Shown: positions 47,501 to 56,500 of the stretch, one piece after another | Numbering within the stretch: position 1 is the stretch's first letter | Layout: each line of letters begins with the position of its first letter | NCBI RefSeq assembly: GCF_047511655.1 | Contig: NC_133397.1 | Location: 128,858,308 to 128,922,307, forward strand | DNA: 64,000 nucleotides | Reading direction: 5' to 3' | Source of the DNA: Castor canadensis | Lineage: Eukaryota > Chordata > Mammalia > Rodentia > Castoridae | The notes under the pieces: generated by a model | The model's database searches: none | What the model saw: only the letters and a program-made list of their open reading frames with translations | What the model was told of the DNA's origin: nothing | Program-made: the position numbers and the translations under genes

Positions 47501-50500
47501 AACACAAATTCTCCATTGCCATGTTCTTGTAGCTATGGTGGAGCTGGCCACATGCAGGTCCAAAAGTATTTATGTGATTGAGGCCCATTAATCCAGGCCA
47601 ATGAAAGACAATCCCAAAATTTCTGATGCATATCTTAAGAAGACTTGTTATAGGTCATAATCCTACAGCCATGAATGAAGAGTCTACATGAGAATCAAAC
47701 CAACAGAAATGAAAGCAAACCCAAGAATGGAGCGACAGATCCTTTTTCTTTAAGCACCTGGTTCCCCAAACAGTTCTATAACACAGCAAGTCATTTCCTT
47801 TCTTTGCTTGAACCAATCTAAGTGAGGGTTCTGACACTTGAAAGAATCCTATTACAGAGGTTAAACACACATTAGTCATACATAGTTTCAGCATAGATAA
47901 TACTAATCTGAACTTTCTTTTCTTGGGGAAGAGCACAGACAACCTAACAGAGAAGGGGAAGAAAGTAGGTTTACCTTTTGACAAAGCAGTTTGTCCTGAG
48001 CAATTTTTTTCAAGAGTCCTTATTGCATCCCTGTATGAAAATCACCCAAGAGGTGGCCTTCCTCAACTCCAAATATCCAATAAATCACAACATAGTCTAA
48101 GCCAATCTGCAACCTGAAAAACTATACCAGAGTCCATAGTGTTCTCATTTTCTACCAGATTAAAATTTCTATGATAGCAAAACAGACTCTGAAAAAAAGA
48201 CACATAAAATTGATAGTACTTACCTCTACAGAGAGAAACTGGAAAGGGACTCAAATTTAAACTTGTTACAATGTTTACATACTGTTTTCATACTTTAAAA
48301 TCTAATAAGGAAAATACAGAAAAAGAATACATTCCTTTCAGGCACCTGATTTCAGCTGGGCCCTGAAAGAAAGCAGTCTAAAGTTTCTGGGGGAGTGGCT
48401 CACAGGGAACAACACCTGCCTAGCAAGCATAAGGCTCGGCATCCAAACCTGGGTACCACCCAAAAAAAAAAAAAAAATCACACCAAGGAGAAAATAGTTT
48501 TAACATAATATGCTTATTAGCTCAAATAAATCTCAAGCTTGTCTTAAATGTGTAAGCATTCATAGGACATGTTTCTAAACTAAAAACATTTTCAGCAAAT
48601 CTCTCAAGAAACCTGCTCTTATATTCGTTTTCAGAACTTTCTCCTCTCAGTACAGAGATTCTCAAGTTAACAATTAGACATGTTTTTAGTAGGGTGCAAT
48701 AAATCACGAGTTACTTAAAGTACAGTGTAATATACACACAGTACATATGATAGAAATTAGGTAAGTTTAGTGTGTGTGTATCTTATCCATGCTTTCTAAA
48801 TACCTCAGAATCATACACTCTGTTACAAAAGAACTCATGTGTCTTCAGCCTGAGAATTAGTCTGAATTTAATGGGCTTTTTCAAATATGATAGTATTCTA
48901 TACATTAGTTGTATATATGATATTAAATAGATTTGAGTTTTGTTATGTTTATATTCATTTGGGGGCATTAGCAAAAATTATAAAATATTCCAAATAGTTT
49001 CTCAAAACTTTGATTCACTTTTATTTATTTATTTTGTGGTCTGGGATTTGATGAGTTTAAACCTTGAGTGGGCCTCCTCAAACCTGCCCCGCAAGCGCTC
49101 TACCCAGTCCTTTAGTGGTTTTTGCCCAGGCGAGCATTCGTCTCCTCAGCAGGTGAAATTATAGGCATACCCCAACAGACCTGGCTTGCTAACATTTTTG
49201 CCTCAGTTGGCCTAGACCCATGATCCTACTGTCTCTACCTCCAGTAAGTGTATCTGGGATTACAGACATGTACTACCATGCATGGCCTCATACAATTTTA
49301 TCAAAACTACACACTAGTCCTGGCAGACTGGCTCAAATGGTAGAGCACCTGTCTCACAAGTGTGAGGCCCTGAGTTCAAACCCTAGTACTGCCACAAAAA
49401 TGAATAAATAAAAAGATTCTTCGTTGGGCACTGGTGGCTCATGACTGTAGCCCTAGCTGCTCAGGAGGAAGAGATAAAGAGGACCATGGTTTGAGGTCAG
49501 CCCAAACAGTTCACAAGACCCTATCTTGAAAATACCCAACACAAAAATAGGGCTGGCAGAGTGACTCAAGTGATAGAGTACCTGCCAGCAAGCACAAGAT
49601 CCTGAGTTCAAATCCCAGTCTACTGGGCCGGGGGTGGGGGGGACGACACGGGACGGGACTAAACCTTACAGTTAAATTCTGAAATTTATCTCAAAAAAAG
49701 AATGTCAGACACAGTGGTGAATACCTATAGTCCCAGCTACTTGGAGGCTAAGAAGGGAGCATCACTGAGCCTAGGAATTAAAGCCAGCCTGAGCAACACA
49801 GCAAGACCCTGTCTTTTAAAAATAAAACAAAATCTCAAACAGCTTAAAAGGCTCAGAATCACCCTATGAACATTTAAGATGCTGTGAGTTCTAACCAGTA
49901 TTCTAATTTCATTTATAAAATGAGGAACAAATCATACTTCCTCTGGCAGCACAGAGACCTGAGGTTAACTGACTAGTATCCCTACTTAAGAGCTGCCAGA
50001 CTGACACAACAACCCTATTAGTAGGCTCCAGCATGGCCAGAGTTTCCTCCCTGGAATGTTAGCACAATGGACTTGATACAGTTGTGAAACCGGTCCAGGA
50101 GCTTCTCTGGGATATAAAACTGGCACTGATGGTGACTGTGTTTCCTGCCATATGGCAACAGAGCTACCAACATACCAAAAGAAGCCAAAAATGAAAATAA
50201 TCCAAACCAAGGGCTGGGCTCTGGCTGTACCTGTATCCTAACCCTTCTAGCAACTTGATTGTTTCACCTCTTCTTGAATTTAATATGAAAATAAAATCAA
50301 TAAGGTATCAATAAATAAAGCAATAAATGTCAATAAATTTCTCATTAGTCTCAAGTTTGCTCAAGCTGCCAACAGTCCTCTCTCATATAGTCGATGATCA
50401 ATAAAAGACACAGCTGCAAAAGAATGAGGCTTGACCTTACGCTATGTCCTAAATAAACATTAACTTAAAATGCAACGAAGACCTGAACCATAAAATTCTT

Positions 50501-53500
50501 AGGAGACAACAAAGGGGGAAAGCTTCATGACATTGAATTTAGCTATAGTCTTCTGGATAGGACACCAAAAATACAGGCACCAAAAATTAAAATAGACCAG
50601 CTATATACATTAAACTTCCATGCATCAGAGAACACCAGCAACAGAGTGAAAGGTAAACTACAGAAAGGATTTGCAAATCATGTATCTGACAGGGGTTAGT
50701 ATTCAGAATACACAAAGAACTCCTAAACCTCAACAACAGAAAACCAAGTAACCCAATTAAAAAACAGACAAAGGACTTTTGAAGAGAAATTTCTCCAAAG
50801 ACATGTAAATGGCTAGTAAGCATATTAAAAGATGTTCAAAGTCACTAGTCATAGGGCAATGCAAATCAGAACAACAGTGAGATATCACTTCATGCCCGTT
50901 AGGATGACTATCATGAAAACAACAGAATATAACAAGTGTTGGCAAGGATGTGAAAACATTGGAACCCTTGGTGCACTGTTGGTGGGAATGCAAAATGGTT
51001 CAGCTGCTATGAAAACCTGTATGACAATTTCCTAAAAACACTCAAAATACAATTACCACTTGATCCCAATTTTACTTCTGGGCATATACCCCCAAAAGCA
51101 GGGTCTTAAAGAGGTATGTGTACACCCATTTCATAGCAGCGCAATTCATAATAACCAAGAGACAGAAACAATCCAAATGCCCAACAACAGATGAACCAAA
51201 AAACAAAATGTGGGGCTGGCAGGGGGACTCAAGCAGTAAGAGCATCTGCCTAGCAAGCATGAGGCCCTGAGTTCAAACCCGAAGTCAAAAAAAACCTGAG
51301 AAAGCCTTGAAATGGAAGGAAATGCTAACCATGGACAATGTCAGCATGGTACATGCTACAATGAGGATCACTGAAGACACTATGCTAAGTCAGATAAAAC
51401 CAGCCAGGGAAAGACAAACACTGCATGATTCCACAAGTGCACCTGACACATTCAAAATCACAGAGACAGAAAGTACAACTGAGGTTGTACATTGCCAGGG
51501 AGGCAATGGGATGGGAGGCTGAAACGGGAGTTACTTAACGGGCAGAGTTTCCATTTTTCAAGATTACAAGAGTTGTGGAGAAGGATAATGGTGATAGTCG
51601 CAAAACAAAGTGAATGCAGGAATATGCAGACTATAGGTGTGGCTCAAGTGGTAGAGTGTCTGCTTAGCAACCTTGAGATGCTGAGTTCAAGCTCCAGTAC
51701 TGAAAAAAAAAAGACTGATCAGCCAACCAATGGCTCAAGTGGTAAAGAACCTGCCTAGCAAGCGTGAGGCCCTGAGTTCAACCCCAGTGCCACCAAAAAA
51801 AAAAAAGACAAAAATCTTATAAGCAACAGATAGGGGAAGAATAGGTGGGAGACTCATACCCTTCAAAAAAAGATCGACCAAGGGGGGCTGGAGATGTAAA
51901 CAGTGGTAGAGTATCTTCCCAGAATTGAGGAAAGGAAAAAAAAAAAAAAAAGACGAAGTGATTTATGTAATTGGCATCATGCACAACCAAACTACTTTTT
52001 TTTTAAACCGGTTCAAGCAATGAGGTCTTTCAATCCTCTTCTCTAAAAACTTCACATCAAAACATTTAACAGAACAGGTTTAAACTTACTTTAAGAGCTT
52101 TATGTTAGGTTCTTCTTAGATCATTTAAGAAAATACTTTCACATAATCACCAGGAATATTCAGGGTGGGCATGGCAAGCTCAAGGCCCTGAGTTATAACC
52201 CCAGCATTGCAACAACAACAAAAGAATCAGGAGTATGCTTTGTAATTCTCATTAAAGTAAATGACCCCGACTTTGCTAGTGCAGTGGTAGAGCTTACTGA
52301 CTGAATCAGTGCATAAAAATGCACTCCTGCAATGATGAAAGACCCATCGGACTCTGGGGAAGGCTGATGAGACTCAAGTGACACTCAAAACACCCAGTGG
52401 CTGCAAACGCAGGCTGGCAGTGGTGGACAATTAAGTCAGGGTAACAGAATGAAATGAGATGACATACAGCTCTGTAGCACACAGTGATCACAGCCGCAGC
52501 TAAAACACAGAATAATAACTACATGAAGCCCACCCCAAACATATCAAGTTACATGACATTGAAGAAAGGTTCTCAAAGTTCTGTCTCCTCTCCTTTCATG
52601 AGTCATCAGAAGAAAGCAGGTTATGGAAACAATGAAGGTAAAAATGTACTGACATAACTCTTCATAATAAAAAACAGCACATTCTAAATGAGGTTTAAGA
52701 AACCTGTAATACTCCTAATTCGTCCCTTAAGAAGGAAATGAAAATAAACATGGCTTCTTGATTTTTTTCACCTTCACAAACAAGAAAAAGGTTCTTGAAA
52801 GAAAGAACTTCTAAATTGTTAACCCCCTTATAACTTATCCTTATCAAAAAATATACAACTAAACCTAAATTTATTTAGTATATAATCTTTTGGGGGGGAG
52901 GGGAGGGTCAGTAACGGGATTTAAACTCAGGGACTACACCTTGAGCCACTACACCAACCTTTTTTTGTAATGAGTTTTTTCAAGACAGGGTCTCATGAAC
53001 TATTTGCCCAGGCTGGCCTCCAACCACAATCCTCCTGATCTCTGCCTCCTGAGTAGCAAGGATTACAGGCATGAGTCACCAGCACCCAGCTTTAGTATAT
53101 AATTGATGTATTTAATCAAATTTATATAGTTGTTATTATATGTTATATGAACACAGGTACGTTAGTTGAGAAAAGAATGTCGTGCAGTTTTTAGATAAGT
53201 AGTTATTGTCTGCAGCAAAAGTTCTTACAGTTCTAAAGATGTGCTAGGCACTGGTAATAGAAAAAATTGTCAACATAAGCTGGGTGTGACGGTACACACC
53301 TGTAATCCCAGATATAGGGAAGGTGGGGGTGGCAGTGGGAGATCTTGGTCTAAGGCCAGCCCCAGGCAAAAAGTATGAGACCCTATCTGAAAAAAAAACT
53401 AAAGTAAAAAGGGCTGGGGGTACAGCTCAAGTGGCAGAGGACCTATGTATCAAACTCTAGTACTACCAAAAACTCTCAAAGAGAAGTATTAAATCTCCCA

Positions 53501-56500
53501 GTGGTGAGAGGAACACCAACAGCTGAATCCTGCTAGCTCTTTCTTAACTTCTCTATACTTCAGTTCCCTGGCCTATGAAACAGTGCTGAAATCTCACCAG
53601 GTTCTAGGAAAATGAAATGTGTTAATGATGTCTAAAGCTCTCAGAATAGTCTGATAACATCTAGTGCTACAGTAAGTGCAAGTAAATACCAAAAAATGTT
53701 TAAGGCACTATTGTAGGAACTCAGAATAAGCACAAAAATCCCCTCCCTTTGTGGAGTTTATATTTTAATGGAGAGATTATATTCTAGAATCAAGCAAAAG
53801 TTATTTGAGTGATAATCATCCAATTCAGGTACAGATACATAAACTCAGGCAGGCTGAATAACTACTAGAGATTAGGAACCAAAGAGTTTCCACAGGATTC
53901 AATTCTAAAAAGGTGATCCAACCAGGTATGGTGGTACATGCCTGTAATCCCAGTACTCAGGAAGCTGATGCAGGAGTCAGGGCCAGCTTAGGCTACATGC
54001 ATAGCAAGACTCTGAGGACACAGGGAGACAGAGACATCGACAGAAAGACAGGTAATGTGAAACTATGGGGACCAGCTCCTGCTGACTATATCTAAAAGTC
54101 ACTACAGGATTTACTACATTAAGAAGCCAATTAAATATTCAGAGGTAGCCAGGGATGGTGGCTTACACCTGCAATCCTAGCTACTTGGGAGACTGAGATT
54201 GGAAGGATCACAATTCCAGGCTAGCCTGGGTTACACAGCAAAACCCTCATTTTAAAAAAAAAAAAAGGTAAATATTTAGCATCCTGAACATAACCATCAC
54301 ATGGCAGTAAAAGCGCCTCACTGGGCAGCACACTTTTTCCTGCTACATGTGATATCTGCCTCTGCAGGCAGAAACAGGGCCAGTCAACTTAAAAGAATTT
54401 GTCTCGCTAAAGATGAGGAAATAAACAGGACCAGCCTCTTCCTTTGGATAATTCAATCATTTACTAAGTATTTGTCCAAAGCAATGGGTCTCAATGCTTT
54501 GTGGGGGGCGGGGGGGCACAGGCTGTTTCAAATTAGCATGCCCCTCCCGTGAATACCTGAGCTCCTCCACACTGTCCAATGACCCTGACCTGCTGAGAAC
54601 CAGTGCCGCCGAAAGTACCGTCAGAATGGAAACACACCGCATTCCTTAAGTGCAGGATGTCTTCAAAGATACATAATAAACCCACTCTCTCACTAAAATT
54701 ATATTTTTCCTATCACATAATTGTGGGTTTCGCCACCCTTGCTTCAGCGGGCTAGTCTTCAAACCCCTTTTTGTGCAAGTAAGTGAAAACTACAACAGTT
54801 ATTACAAGTCTCAGAACAGACGGAGGCAAACAAGTCTGCCATTTGATTAGATGAGTCCTGTTACTCTAGCAAAACCTTGCCATGAAGACCCTCTGAGGTC
54901 TGAGTTATCCTAGTTGCTTGAATACTCCAGATTGCTAAAGATTTATCTTTTTTTGGGGGGTGTGACTGGAGTTTAAACTCAGGGTTTTGTACTTGCAAAG
55001 CAAGCACTCCACTCTACTGCTTGACCCACACATCCATTTTGCTCTGGTTATTTTGGAGATGGGGGTCTGGTGAACTATTTGCTCTTGATGGCCTCAAACC
55101 TCAATCCTCTCAATCTCAGCTTCAGCCTCTCAAGTAGCTGTGACTGCAGGTGTGAGCCACCAGCGCCCAGCTGATAACCATGCTCTTTTGAAGTATCCCA
55201 TCGTCTCTGATTAAGAACAAGTGTTTTCAATTACAAAGGTAATGCAAAATCATTGAAAAATGCTTTAATAATTCAAAAGTGCGTGATGAAAAAAGTCCTT
55301 CCCTATCGTTCACCCATTTCCATTCTGTAAAAATAACCACTGGCAAACAATGTGAAGTGTGTCCTTCTAGATCTCTTCCAATATATAAAAATCATAAATT
55401 TTATATGTAACACTATACAAACAAGCAGTAAGGTGATATTTCTATACATTCAGTTCAGCAACTTGCTTTTTTACACTGATGGACTAAAACACCTGTTTAA
55501 GTTTAAACGTGTTGGTGTAACTTTCTAAACTGTAAATATCACTTATTAATAAAGAATCTTTTTTTTCCTTAAATGAACAACTTCATGCATACACCCTGGC
55601 AAACAAGTTTTTCTACAGGAGAACTTAGCTACTTCCAATTTTTTTGAGGGAGGGGTAGGAGCAGTACTGGGGTTTGAACTCAGGGCCTTATGCTTGCTAG
55701 ACAAGCGCCCTACCATGCAGGAGAGTTTAGAAAACAAAAATGCTGGGTTAAAAGATATATTCTTTAATTGTCCGTGTTTACAATTTTTCTTTTAAAATTT
55801 TCCTTTTCTTAAGGACCCAGGCACATCCTTACCAACATTCATTTTTTCTGCTCTGCTGTAGCAGTGGTGATACCCTGCAGCCACAGAAATAGATAGCACT
55901 CTCCATTTCCATGCTAAATTTCATCTGATTTTGTAACTTTTCACCTTTCCCTTTCTTGTTCCTTTACACTTCCATCACTACACTGCCCACAGAAACTTGA
56001 AAGCAAAAAACTTTATTTGCTAAAACTGAGACCAAATGAGACAAGAGATTTTTAATTTACTCATGAGTAAACTTTGTAATTGCTATTTTAGCTTCTCAGA
56101 GGACCTTCATTCTTCTAGAGTCTAAAGTCCCCGATCTTAATTTTTGGACAGGTGAAATATCACTGTTAATAATATACTAATAGGCTCCCTATTCATATTC
56201 TCATATGAAAAACACTTTGTCTTTAAAAAAAATCAAGAGTCAATAGATGAGTAAACCAGCATCATGTCAGTGTTTCAGTAAACATAACAACAGTACCGGG
56301 TCATCATGAAAGTATTACCAGCAACTTTGCAGAGGAAAGGGAGTAGAGATGGTTCTGAGTAGAATGCCTGGACAGCCATGTGCCTGTTTGCGTTGGATTT
56401 CTGTCACATGCAATCTGAAGAGTTCCAATCCCTAAAGCTAAAACTGGACAGTCTAGTCTTCAGACTTCAAGCATCATTTTTATGGAGTAAGTTTCAGCAA

